Program-made: the position numbers and the translations under genes | From: Alsobacter soli | Lineage (GTDB): Bacteria; Pseudomonadota; Alphaproteobacteria; Rhizobiales; Beijerinckiaceae | Assembly: GCF_003004785.1 (NCBI RefSeq) | Contig: NZ_PVZS01000013.1 | Span: 79,506 to 143,505, forward strand | DNA length: 64,000 bases | Direction: 5' to 3' | The notes under the pieces: model-generated | Databases searched by the model: none | Told to the model about the DNA's origin: nothing | The model's input: only the letters and a program-made list of their open reading frames with translations | Shown: one piece after another, positions 1 through 7,828 of the stretch | Layout of the letters: every line of letters begins with the position of its first letter | How positions within the stretch are numbered: the stretch's first letter is position 1

Positions 1-905
1 GCTCCATAGCGCTGGTCGCCCAGGCCAGTCACCGGCAGGCTGATCTTCCAGCCGTCATAGACCTGGACGCCGGGCTCGGTTGTGTGGAGTTCGAGCGTAA
101 GTCCGGAACGCGGCGAACGAAGCGTCGCGGCCTTCCGCAGGGCCGAGGCGGCGTCCGGCCGATGTGACGTCAGCACAAAATTGTGGTCGAGCTTGAACGG
201 CGCGCCGTCCGGTCCAGACTGGCGCAGAGCGCGGGCGCGCCGGAAGTCGAAGGGGGTACCGGCTACGGCGAGCACCTCGCCCGTCGCGATCTGCTCCTCG
301 TCCACCGGCGTGTAGAAATCGGCCGCGAGTTGCAGTTCGTGATCGAGCACCGACGGCGCGCCGTCGAGCGTCCAGTAGGTGTGCTGGGCGAGATTGATGA
401 TGGTGGGCGCGTCAGTCGTAGCGCTGAGTTCCACGCGCAGGGTCGCAGGCTCCAGCAGGATGTACCGGCATGTCACCGTGACTTGGCCCGGATACCCGCC
501 ATCGCCGTCCGGCGAGACCAGCGTCAGCGTCACGGAGTTGTCGTCACGGGCGGCGAGGCGCCATGGGCGTTTGCCGAAGCCGGCCGAACCGCCATGGAGG
601 GCGTGGCGGCCGTTCTGGTTGCGCTCGAGCTGATAGGTCTTTCCATCGAGGGTGAAGCGGCCCTCGGCGATCCGGTTGGCGTAGCGGCCGGCGATCGCGC
701 CCATGTGGGGCGAATGCTTCACGTAGGCGTCAAGATCCTCGAAGCCGAGCACCACCCGCTGACGGCCACCCCCAGGCAGCGGGACGTGGAAGTCGCGCAC
801 CACGGCGCCCCAGGTGATCACTTGCGCCTCCGCGCCCGCCTTGGACCGGATGGTGATTTCCTGGATCGGCTCCTCGCCCAACCGGCCGAACTCCCTGACG
901 CTCAT
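1..905 (-). CDS. galM: Aldose 1-epimerase (galactose mutarotase), 3' part missing
   Basis: Interconverts alpha and beta anomers of aldoses in the cytoplasm. About 301 codons are visible and the frame runs off the left edge, so the C-terminus is outside the window. Family landmarks are in order: substrate-binding Arg in GRYANRIAEGRF, the His of HALHGG, the catalytic-acid His of INLAQHTYWTL, and DHNFVL near residue 240. The C-terminal catalytic Glu is not in the window. The ATG at 905 was chosen because GGAGGG lies just upstream. An in-frame ATG 15 bases earlier has no such site. It is transcribed leftwards, separated from gloA by a type A palindrome, so the two are probably separate units. Confidence 0.93.
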   Translation of the reverse strand, partial: MSVREFGRLGEEPIQEITIRSKAGAEAQVITWGAVVRDFHVPLPGGGRQRVVLGFEDLDAYVKHSPHMGAIAGRYANRIAEGRFTLDGKTYQLERNQNGRHALHGGSAGFGKRPWRLAARDDNSVTLTLVSPDGDGGYPGQVTVTCRYILLEPATLRVELSATTDAPTIINLAQHTYWTLDGAPSVLDHELQLAADFYTPVDEEQIATGEVLAVAGTPFDFRRARALRQSGPDGAPFKLDHNFVLTSHRPDAASALRKAATLRSPRSGLTLELHTTEPGVQVYDGWKISLPVTGLGDQRYG

Positions 906-948
906 GCACCCTCCGCTCATGAATTATTGTCCGTGGTCGTTCGCCCGT

Positions 949-1030
949 GATTGCGAGGAGCGCAGCGACCAACCCATCCAGAGCCCTGCCTTGCGGCGCC
1001 CTGGATTGCTTCGCTGCGCTCGCAATGACG
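949..1030. repeat. Type A palindromic repeat
   Basis: Left arm with TTGCGAGGAGCGCAGCGA, a short variable centre, and right arm with CTGGATTGCTTCGCTGCGCT ending in CAATGACGG. The arms can pair into one long hairpin. It fills the galM-gloA gap. Confidence 0.8.
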
Positions 1031-1044
1031 GCTTCGGGAAACCG

Positions 1045-1485
1045 CTACCACGTCCCCGTATTCGGCATGGAGGACCAAGGCTCGGCCGGGAGCTTGGGTT
1101 CGCCCTTCTGGAGGATTTCGATCGAGATGCCGTCCGGGGAGCGAATGAACGCCATGTAGCCGTCGCGGGGCGGCCTGTTGATGGTGACGCCAGCCTTCAT
1201 GAGCCGGTCGCAGGTCTCGTAGATGTCGTCCACGCGATAGGCGAGATGGCCGAAATTGCGGCCGCCCGCATAGTCCTTCTCGTCCCAATTGTAGGTGAGC
1301 TCCAGGAGGGGCGCCTTGGTTTCCTTGGCCCGTTCGACATCGTCCCGCGCCGCCAGGAACACGAGGGTGTAGCGGCCCTTCTCGTTCTCCATCCGGCGAA
1401 CTTCCACTAGGCCGAACTTGTTGCAGTAGAAGTCCAGCGCCTTGTCCAGGTCGCCGACGCGCACCATCGTGTGCAGGTATTCCAT
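1045..1485 (-). CDS. gloA: Lactoylglutathione lyase (glyoxalase I)
   Basis: Converts the methylglyoxal-glutathione hemithioacetal to S-lactoylglutathione, the first step of glutathione-dependent methylglyoxal detoxification in the cytosol. The 146-residue protein is a single vicinal-oxygen-chelate unit with the four expected metal ligands: His5 (YLHTM), Glu62 (LLELTYNW), His80 (FGHLAYRV) and Glu123 (ISIEI). LLELTYNW and GHLAYRVDD are family signatures, and the length matches bacterial GloA. The ATG has an AGGAGG six bases upstream. It is a single gene divergent from fdhD, with about 140 bp between them. Confidence 0.95.
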   Translation of the reverse strand: MEYLHTMVRVGDLDKALDFYCNKFGLVEVRRMENEKGRYTLVFLAARDDVERAKETKAPLLELTYNWDEKDYAGGRNFGHLAYRVDDIYETCDRLMKAGVTINRPPRDGYMAFIRSPDGISIEILQKGEPKLPAEPWSSMPNTGTW

Positions 1486-1626
1486 GGGTTCCTCCTGGCT
1501 CGATTCCCCGGGATCATGGGGCCTCGTCTTGGGCCGGGGTAGGCCCGCCCATGCATGGCGGCCCCGGCCGGTTCGCTCTAGGTTATAGGCAGGAGAACCC
1601 GCCCGACACCCCCAGGGAGCGCATGC

Positions 1627-2517
1627 GTGAGCGACGCTGACGACGATATCGAGATCCTTTCAGAGCCTCCGCCGCCGCGCGTCGAAGCCCTGACCGTCGC
1701 GATCGCCCGGGACGGTCAGGCCGAGGAGCGCGCGCGAACGCTCGCCGCGGAGGTTCCGGTCTCGATCACCTACAACGGCCTGGCCCACGCCGTGATGATG
1801 GCGAGTCCGATCGACGTGGAGGACTTCGTCGTTGGGTTCTCTCTCACGGAGCAGATCGTGGAGCGCGCCGAAGAGGTGGAGGACATCGTCATCCGCCCGA
1901 TCGCCCTGGGGTTGCTGGCGCAAGCCACGATCCCAGCCCACCGGCAGAAAGCCCTCCTGGAGAACCGGCGCAACCTTGTCGGACAGACCGGTTGCGGCAT
2001 CTGCGGCATCGTGGAACTCGAGCAGGCGGTGCGCCGCTTCGGGGCGATCGAAACGAAGCCGCTGATCAGCGGGGCGGCCGTGTTCGCGGCCCTTGACGCG
2101 CTTTACCCCCTCCAGCGGCTTAATCGCGAGACCGGGGCGGTGCACGCAGCCGCCTTCGTGTCGCCGTCCGGCGAAATCCTGGCGGTACGCGAGGACGTGG
2201 GCCGCCATAACGCGCTGGACAAGCTCATCGGTTACATGGCGCGGGCCGGCATTCCAGGGGAGAGCGGCTTCTGCCTCATGACGAGCCGCATCTCGTTCGA
2301 ACTCGTGCAAAAATGTCTCGCCGCGCGCATTCCCGCGCTGGCGGGCATATCAGCGCCGACAAGCCTCGCGGTCCGCCTTTCGCAAGAGCATCGGCTCACG
2401 CTGATCGCATTGGCGCGCAGCGACACGTTTCAGATCTTCTCCGATCCACACGCGCTTTTCCGAGACCCTGGCGACTCCAGCGAGGGATGCTTTCGTGTAG
2501 CGTCGCCGGCTCGTTGA
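1627..2517 (+). CDS. fdhD: Formate dehydrogenase accessory sulfurtransferase FdhD
   Basis: FdhD transfers sulfur from a cysteine desulfurase to the bis-MGD molybdenum cofactor of formate dehydrogenases. The protein has 296 residues. The essential CxxC is visible as Cys123 and Cys126 in [11 protein letters not shown]. Other family segments are [23 protein letters not shown] and [15 protein letters not shown]. The start is GTG at 1627 with GGGAG upstream; the nearby ATG at 1623 opens a frame that stops after five codons. No formate dehydrogenase genes lie nearby, so fdhD is a stand-alone copy here. A possible terminator follows at 2606. Confidence 0.93.
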   Translation: MSDADDDIEILSEPPPPRVEALTVAIARDGQAEERARTLAAEVPVSITYNGLAHAVMMASPIDVEDFVVGFSLTEQIVERAEEVEDIVIRPIALGLLAQATIPAHRQKALLENRRNLVGQTGCGICGIVELEQAVRRFGAIETKPLISGAAVFAALDALYPLQRLNRETGAVHAAAFVSPSGEILAVREDVGRHNALDKLIGYMARAGIPGESGFCLMTSRISFELVQKCLAARIPALAGISAPTSLAVRLSQEHRLTLIALARSDTFQIFSDPHALFRDPGDSSEGCFRVASPAR

Positions 2518-2605
2518 CGCTCAGTTCCGACGCTTCCAGGGCATGGCTTCGCGCCCCCCCCCCGCGGAGGCGCCGATTCGGGCGTACGGGTTGTAGCGGG
2601 CGTCA

Positions 2606-2630
2606 GGGCGCCCGATAACAAGCGCCCTTT
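2606..2630 (+). terminator. Possible terminator after fdhD
   Basis: GGGCGC and GCGCCC pair across a 10-base loop and are followed by TTT. The stem is only 6 bp and the T-tract is short, so this is tentative. Confidence 0.4.
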
Positions 2631-2652
2631 CTGCGTCAGCCCGGAAGCCTCC

Positions 2653-5292
2653 ATGCGCACCGACACCGCCGCTCCCGTCCGCCTCGAAGACTACCGGCCG
2701 ACGGACTACCTCATCGACACGGTGTCGCTGGACGTGCGGCTGCATCCCACCGCCACCCGGATCTTGGCTGAACTGGCGATCCGGCCCAATCCGGCGGGCC
2801 GGGCGGGCGCTGCGCTGGAGCTCGACGGGGACGAGCTGGAACTCGTGTCCGTGGCGCTGGACGGCGGCGCCCTGGCGCCCGGCGCCTACGAGGCCAGCCC
2901 GAGCGGGCTCACTCTGCACGCGCCGCCGGAGCGGGCATTCCGGCTCTCGATCGAGACCCGGGTCAACCCGACGGCAAACACCAAGCTCATGGGCCTCTAC
3001 CGGTCCTCCGGGGTGTACTGCACCCAGTGCGAGGCCGAAGGCTTCCGCCGGATCACCTATTTCCTCGACCGCCCGGACGTGATGGCGGTCTACACGACCC
3101 GCATCGAGGCCGAGGAAGCCGAGGCGCCGGTCCTGCTGGGCAACGGCGATCCGGTCGAGCGCGGCGCGCTGCCGAACGGCCGACATTACGCCGTGTGGCG
3201 CGATCCCCACCCGAAGCCCTGCTACCTCTTCGCGCTCGTGGGCGGGAAGCTTGGCCGGGTCGGCGGCGAGATCGTCACCCGCTCGGGCCGGAAGGTCGAA
3301 CTCGGCGTCTACGTGGAGCCGGGCAAAGAGAGCCGCGCCGGCTACGCCCTCGACGCGCTGGTCCGCTCCATGCGCTGGGACGAGCAGGCGTTCGGCTGCG
3401 AGTACGACCTCAGCGTGTTCAACATCGTCGCCGTGTCTGACTTCAACATGGGCGCGATGGAGAACAAGGGCCTCAACATCTTCAACGACAAGTACGTGTT
3501 GGCGAGCCCGGAGACTGCGACCGATGCGGATTACGCCGCCATCGAGGCGATCATCGCTCACGAGTATTTCCATAATTGGACCGGCAACAGAATCACTTGC
3601 CGGGACTGGTTCCAGCTCTGCCTGAAGGAAGGCCTCACCGTCTTCCGCGACCAGGAGTTCAGCTCGGACGAGCGCTCCCGCCCCGTGAAGCGGATCGCGG
3701 ATGTGCGGGCGCTGCGCGCCCAGCAGTTCGCCGAGGATTCAGGCCCCCTCGCCCATCCGGTGCGACCCTCCGTCTATCGCGAGATCAACAACTTCTACAC
3801 GGCGACCGTCTACGAGAAGGGCGCCGAAGTGATCCGCATGCTGAAGACGCTGATCGGTCCCGAGGCCTTCAAGGCCGGGATGGACCTCTATTTCCACCGC
3901 TGCGACGGCACGGCCGCGACGATCGAGGATTTCCTCGCCTGCTTCGCCGAGGCGAGCGGGCGCGATCTCTCCCACTTCTCGCTCTGGTACCGGCAGGCCG
4001 GCACGCCCAGCGTCGCCGTACGCACGGCCTATGACGCCGAGGACCGGACGCTGCGGCTGGACTTCGCCCAGAGCACGCCGCCCACGCCAGGGCAGACCGA
4101 GAAGGAGCCGGTCGTCATCCCGATCCGCCTTGGCCTCGTCAGCGCGCAGGGACGCGGGGCGCCGCTCAAGACGGCGGACGGACGCACGCTCGAGGATGGT
4201 CTCTTCGTGCTCGACAAGACAGCTGACAGCCTGACCCTGATCGAGGTTCCGGCCGACCCCGTGCCGTCGCTGCTGCGCGGCTTCTCGGCGCCCGTGCGGC
4301 TTGAGCAGGAGCTGGGGCCAGCCGAACTGCTGACGCTGTTCCGGCGCGACGAGGACCCGTTCAACCGCTGGCAGGCGGCCCAGACCTACGCGATGCGCCT
4401 CATGGTGCGCGCCGTGGAAGCGCTGCGGGCGCAGCAGCCGCCGGAATTCGACCAAGGCTTCGCGGTGGCCCTCGGGGAGTTGCTGGCCGCGACGGACGAC
4501 CACGCCTTCGCAGCCCAGGTGATGGCGCTTCCAAGCGAGGCGGACGTGGCGCGCGAACTCGGCCGCGAAATCGACCCCGACGCCGTCCTGCACGCCCGCA
4601 AGGCGCTGCGAAGCTTCGTGGGGCAGACAGCTGGCGACCGTCTGGCTCAGACCTACTCCAGGCTGGAGACAACTGGCCCCTACAGCCCCGATGCGGCCAG
4701 CGCCGGGAGGCGCTCGCTCCGCAATGCGGCGCTCGACCTGCTCACGGCGGGTGACCCCGGGCGAGGCATTCCGCTGGCGCAGGCTCAGTTCGCCTCGGCC
4801 GACAACATGACGGACCAGATCGGAGCCCTCGCCATCCTCGCCCAGCACCCCGGTCCGGCGCGCGAGGAGGCGCTCGCCGCCTTCGGCGAGCATTTCGCCG
4901 CCGACCCGCTGGTTCTGGACAAGTGGTTCGGGCTGCAGGCGGCCATCCCGGAGGCGGCCACGCTCGACAGGGTGCGGGGGCTCATGCGCCATCCCGCCTT
5001 CTCGCTGTCCAATCCCAACCGCACCCGGGCGCTCGTAGGCACGTTCGCGATGGCCAACCTGTCGCAATTCCACAGGGCCGACGGCGCAGGCTACGCCTTC
5101 CTGGCCGACATGGTGCTCCAGCTCGATGGCAGCAACCCGCAGCTGGCTGCGCGCCTCCTCGGAGCGTTCCGGACCTGGCGCTCCCTGGAACAGGGCCGGC
5201 GGGCGCAGGCCGAGACCCAGCTTCGGCGAGTCGCGGCGAAGGAAGGTCTCTCGCCGGATGTTTCCGACATCGTCACGCGCTCACTCGCGTGA
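2653..5292 (+). CDS. pepN: Aminopeptidase N (M1 family, E. coli PepN type)
   Basis: Cytoplasmic zinc metallopeptidase that removes N-terminal residues in the last steps of protein turnover. The 879 residues match PepN. The exopeptidase motif GAMEN is at residue 267. The zinc site HEYFH is His303-Glu304-His307, with the third ligand Glu326 in LKEGL, giving the HExxH-x18-E spacing. The first ~180 residues form the M1 beta-saddle domain (YCTQCEAEGFRRITYFLDRPD). The C-terminal half matches the PepN-type domain (SLSNPNRTRALVGTFAM). The gene stands alone on the plus strand after fdhD. Confidence 0.96.
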   Translation: MRTDTAAPVRLEDYRPTDYLIDTVSLDVRLHPTATRILAELAIRPNPAGRAGAALELDGDELELVSVALDGGALAPGAYEASPSGLTLHAPPERAFRLSIETRVNPTANTKLMGLYRSSGVYCTQCEAEGFRRITYFLDRPDVMAVYTTRIEAEEAEAPVLLGNGDPVERGALPNGRHYAVWRDPHPKPCYLFALVGGKLGRVGGEIVTRSGRKVELGVYVEPGKESRAGYALDALVRSMRWDEQAFGCEYDLSVFNIVAVSDFNMGAMENKGLNIFNDKYVLASPETATDADYAAIEAIIAHEYFHNWTGNRITCRDWFQLCLKEGLTVFRDQEFSSDERSRPVKRIADVRALRAQQFAEDSGPLAHPVRPSVYREINNFYTATVYEKGAEVIRMLKTLIGPEAFKAGMDLYFHRCDGTAATIEDFLACFAEASGRDLSHFSLWYRQAGTPSVAVRTAYDAEDRTLRLDFAQSTPPTPGQTEKEPVVIPIRLGLVSAQGRGAPLKTADGRTLEDGLFVLDKTADSLTLIEVPADPVPSLLRGFSAPVRLEQELGPAELLTLFRRDEDPFNRWQAAQTYAMRLMVRAVEALRAQQPPEFDQGFAVALGELLAATDDHAFAAQVMALPSEADVARELGREIDPDAVLHARKALRSFVGQTAGDRLAQTYSRLETTGPYSPDAASAGRRSLRNAALDLLTAGDPGRGIPLAQAQFASADNMTDQIGALAILAQHPGPAREEALAAFGEHFAADPLVLDKWFGLQAAIPEAATLDRVRGLMRHPAFSLSNPNRTRALVGTFAMANLSQFHRADGAGYAFLADMVLQLDGSNPQLAARLLGAFRTWRSLEQGRRAQAETQLRRVAAKEGLSPDVSDIVTRSLA

Positions 5293-5385
5293 TTAGAGCT
5301 CGGCGGGGACCAGCAGGCCTCCGCCCCTTTGTGGGTCTTCGCCGCCCGTTGATACAATCCCTAGTGGCAAGTTCTTTTTTTCTTC

Positions 5386-5401
5386 GTAATCAACTCTTAA
5401 C
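5386..5401 (+). promoter_or_regulatory. CtrA-like site upstream of the PAS kinase
   Basis: GTAA-N7-TTAAC matches seven of eight positions of the alphaproteobacterial CtrA consensus TTAA-N7-TTAA. It lies in an AT-richer patch about 100 bp before the kinase start. This is a motif match only. Confidence 0.35.
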
Positions 5402-5502
5402 AACTGGACAAATCACCCCCCGGGGATTCAGATCATCTCGATTCGGAGAGATGCGGCACGTCCTTCCGAATGGGCGTTTTAGGGATCCGAGGGGGACCGT
5501 GA

Positions 5503-7812
5503 ATGGCGCGAAGCTTCGCAGCCATTGCTTCCGTTCGCACACATTCAATACCGGGTCTGGTCCGTTCTCTGGCCGACCCGGCCTATATGAAACTGCTCGA
5601 CATCGAGCCGTGGCTCCGGCGCATCGTTCCGGTCCTGGTCGCTGTCTTTGTGGTGGCGCTCGGCAGCATCTCCTACCTGAACGCGTCGGCGACGCGGGAG
5701 GAGACGCTCGTCGACGCCGTGGGCGACATCGACATCCTCGCGTCCTACACCGCGGCTGAGCTTTCGCGCGCCATTGGCGCGGATGCAATCCTCGACGCCC
5801 GCGCTCTGGGATTTGTCCCCAGCCATGCGATCCACGACGGCCGGTTCATGCTCCTGACCCGCGCCGAGGGCGCGGTGGTCGCCAGCCTTCCTGGCGGCCT
5901 CTACACCGGCGGCACGCTCGTGAGCGCGCTCGGCGAGTCGCAGCCGCTGACCACCTTCGCGGACAAGGCCGGGGTCATCGTGATCACGCTGCCGAGCGGC
6001 GCAAAGGCGCTCGCGACGGTGCGGGACCTGCCCGCGCCCTACGGCCAGGTCGCCGTGGTGCAGCCGATCTCTCTGGCGCTCGCCACCTGGCGGCAGCGCA
6101 CCACCTCCACGCTCATCCTGCTGGGGGCGGCGTGCTTCGTCCTCACCGCCATCAGCACGGCCTATTTCTGGCAAGCGTGGAGGGCGCGGCAGGCGGACGC
6201 GATCTGCGACAAGTTCCGCCGCCGGCTCGATGCAGCGCTGTCGCGCGGTCGTTGCGGACTGTGGGACTGGGACATCGCGCGGGGCACGCTCTACTGGTCC
6301 GACTCCATGTACGAGATGCTCGGCTACGCGCGCGAGAGCGAGTTCATGTCCTTCGGCGAGGTGAACCGCCTGGTTCATCCGGAGGACGGGGACCTGTTCT
6401 CGCTGGCCGACACCCTGGCGAGCCGCGAAGCCACCACGGTGGACCATGCCTTCCGGGTCCGCGCCGCGGACGGGGCATGGGTGTGGCTGCGCGCCCGGGC
6501 CGAACTGGTGCGGGACGGCGAGAACCGAGACCCACACCTGATCGGCATCGCCATCGACATCACCGAACAGCGCCGCCTCGCCCAGCAGACCGCGACGGCG
6601 GACATGCGGTTGCGCGAGGCCATCGAGACCATCTCGGAAGCCTTCGTCCTGTGGGACGACGCCAACCAGCTGGTGATGTGCAACTCGAAGTTCCAGAAGC
6701 TGCACAACCTCCTGCCTGAGCACGTGCAGCCGGGCACGCCCTACGAGACGCTGGCGGCCGCCCTGACGCCCTCCGTGGTGCAACACCGCCTGGACGCGGC
6801 CGTCGAGGCTGGGGCGCGCAGCTACGAAGCGCAGTTGCCGGACCAGCGCTGGCTGCAGATTAACGAGCGCCGGACCAAGGACGGCGGTTACGTGTCGGTG
6901 GGTACGGACATCACGCTCCTGAAACAGCAGGAAGAGCGCCTGCTGGACAGCGAGCGCAAGCTGACGGCCTCAGTGGCCGATCTGAAGCGCTCGCGACAGA
7001 CGCTCGAGATGCAGGCGCAGCAGCTCGCCGACCTGGCCGAGCGCTACCTGGAGCAGAAGGCCGAGGCCGAGAGCGCGAACCGCGCCAAGTCCGAGTTCCT
7101 GGCCAAGATGAGTCACGAGCTGCGCACGCCGCTCAACGCCATTCTGGGCTTTTCGGAGGTCATGGAAGCCGGCATCTTCGGCTCGCTCGGCTGTGACAAG
7201 TACACCGACTACTGCCGCGACATCCGCAAGAGCGGCGAATATCTGCTGGGCCTCATCGCCGACATCCTCGACATGGCGGAGCTGGAGGCCGGACGGGTGC
7301 GCATGCACCGCGAGCCGGTGGTCGCTGAGGAGATGGTGTCCGCGGCCATGGCCGCCATCACACCCGTCGCGCATTCGCGCGGGCTGTCGCTCTCTGCCGA
7401 GCCCCTGGCGGGCGCGGTGGTCCACGCAGACAAGCGCGCGCTGGAGAAGATGCTGGGGCACCTGCTGTCGAACGCGGTGAAGTTCACCCCCGAGGGCGGC
7501 AAGGTGATGATCCGCACGCGCCGGATCGGCGGCAATCTCAACATCTACGTCGAGGACACCGGCGTCGGCATCCCGAAGGACGCGCTGCCCAAGCTCGCAC
7601 GCCCGTTCGAGTGGGTGGCCATGGACGCCTCCAAGCCGACGGACGGTTCGGGGCTGGGACTCGCCATCGCGCGCTCGCTGGCGGAGCTGCATGGCGGCGG
7701 ATTGCGCATCCGCTCCTGCGAGGGCGCAGGCACCATCGTGATGTTGCACCTGCCGCTCAAGCCGCCCACGGGACTGGAGATCGCGTCGGGGCGGGCTTCG
7801 CGGGTCGGCTGA
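5503..7812 (+). CDS. Membrane-bound PAS-domain sensor histidine kinase
   Basis: Class I histidine kinase of 769 residues. A first membrane helix lies near residues 40-60 (VPVLVAVFVVALGS) and a second near 205-225, framing an extracytoplasmic sensor region of about 150 residues. Next come a PAS domain with a PAC-like tail (about 240-350), a second PAS-like domain (about 365-465), a coiled coil (VADLKRSRQTLEMQAQQLA), the HisKA domain with His538 in KMSHELRTPLNAILGFSE, and a HATPase with DTGVGIP and GSGLGLAI. There is no receiver domain. GAGGGGGA precedes the ATG; a later ATG at 5587 is less well supported. The domain order resembles PdhS/PleC-type kinases. It converges on glnE with six bases between stops. 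Confidence 0.88.
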   Translation: MARSFAAIASVRTHSIPGLVRSLADPAYMKLLDIEPWLRRIVPVLVAVFVVALGSISYLNASATREETLVDAVGDIDILASYTAAELSRAIGADAILDARALGFVPSHAIHDGRFMLLTRAEGAVVASLPGGLYTGGTLVSALGESQPLTTFADKAGVIVITLPSGAKALATVRDLPAPYGQVAVVQPISLALATWRQRTTSTLILLGAACFVLTAISTAYFWQAWRARQADAICDKFRRRLDAALSRGRCGLWDWDIARGTLYWSDSMYEMLGYARESEFMSFGEVNRLVHPEDGDLFSLADTLASREATTVDHAFRVRAADGAWVWLRARAELVRDGENRDPHLIGIAIDITEQRRLAQQTATADMRLREAIETISEAFVLWDDANQLVMCNSKFQKLHNLLPEHVQPGTPYETLAAALTPSVVQHRLDAAVEAGARSYEAQLPDQRWLQINERRTKDGGYVSVGTDITLLKQQEERLLDSERKLTASVADLKRSRQTLEMQAQQLADLAERYLEQKAEAESANRAKSEFLAKMSHELRTPLNAILGFSEVMEAGIFGSLGCDKYTDYCRDIRKSGEYLLGLIADILDMAELEAGRVRMHREPVVAEEMVSAAMAAITPVAHSRGLSLSAEPLAGAVVHADKRALEKMLGHLLSNAVKFTPEGGKVMIRTRRIGGNLNIYVEDTGVGIPKDALPKLARPFEWVAMDASKPTDGSGLGLAIARSLAELHGGGLRIRSCEGAGTIVMLHLPLKPPTGLEIASGRASRVG

Positions 7813-7828
7813 CCGGCTCTAGCCGACC
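7803..7828. terminator. Bidirectional hairpin at convergent gene ends
   Basis: GGTCGGCT and AGCCGACC form an 8-bp stem with a 10-base loop spanning the stop codons of the PAS kinase (plus) and glnE (minus). There is no T-tract, so it may stabilise 3' ends rather than terminate. Confidence 0.4.

Noticed and set aside
2553..2562. Run of C near 2555 as a possible phase-variable tract
   Set aside because: It lies in the fdhD-pepN intergenic region, not in a coding frame or between promoter elements that I can identify.
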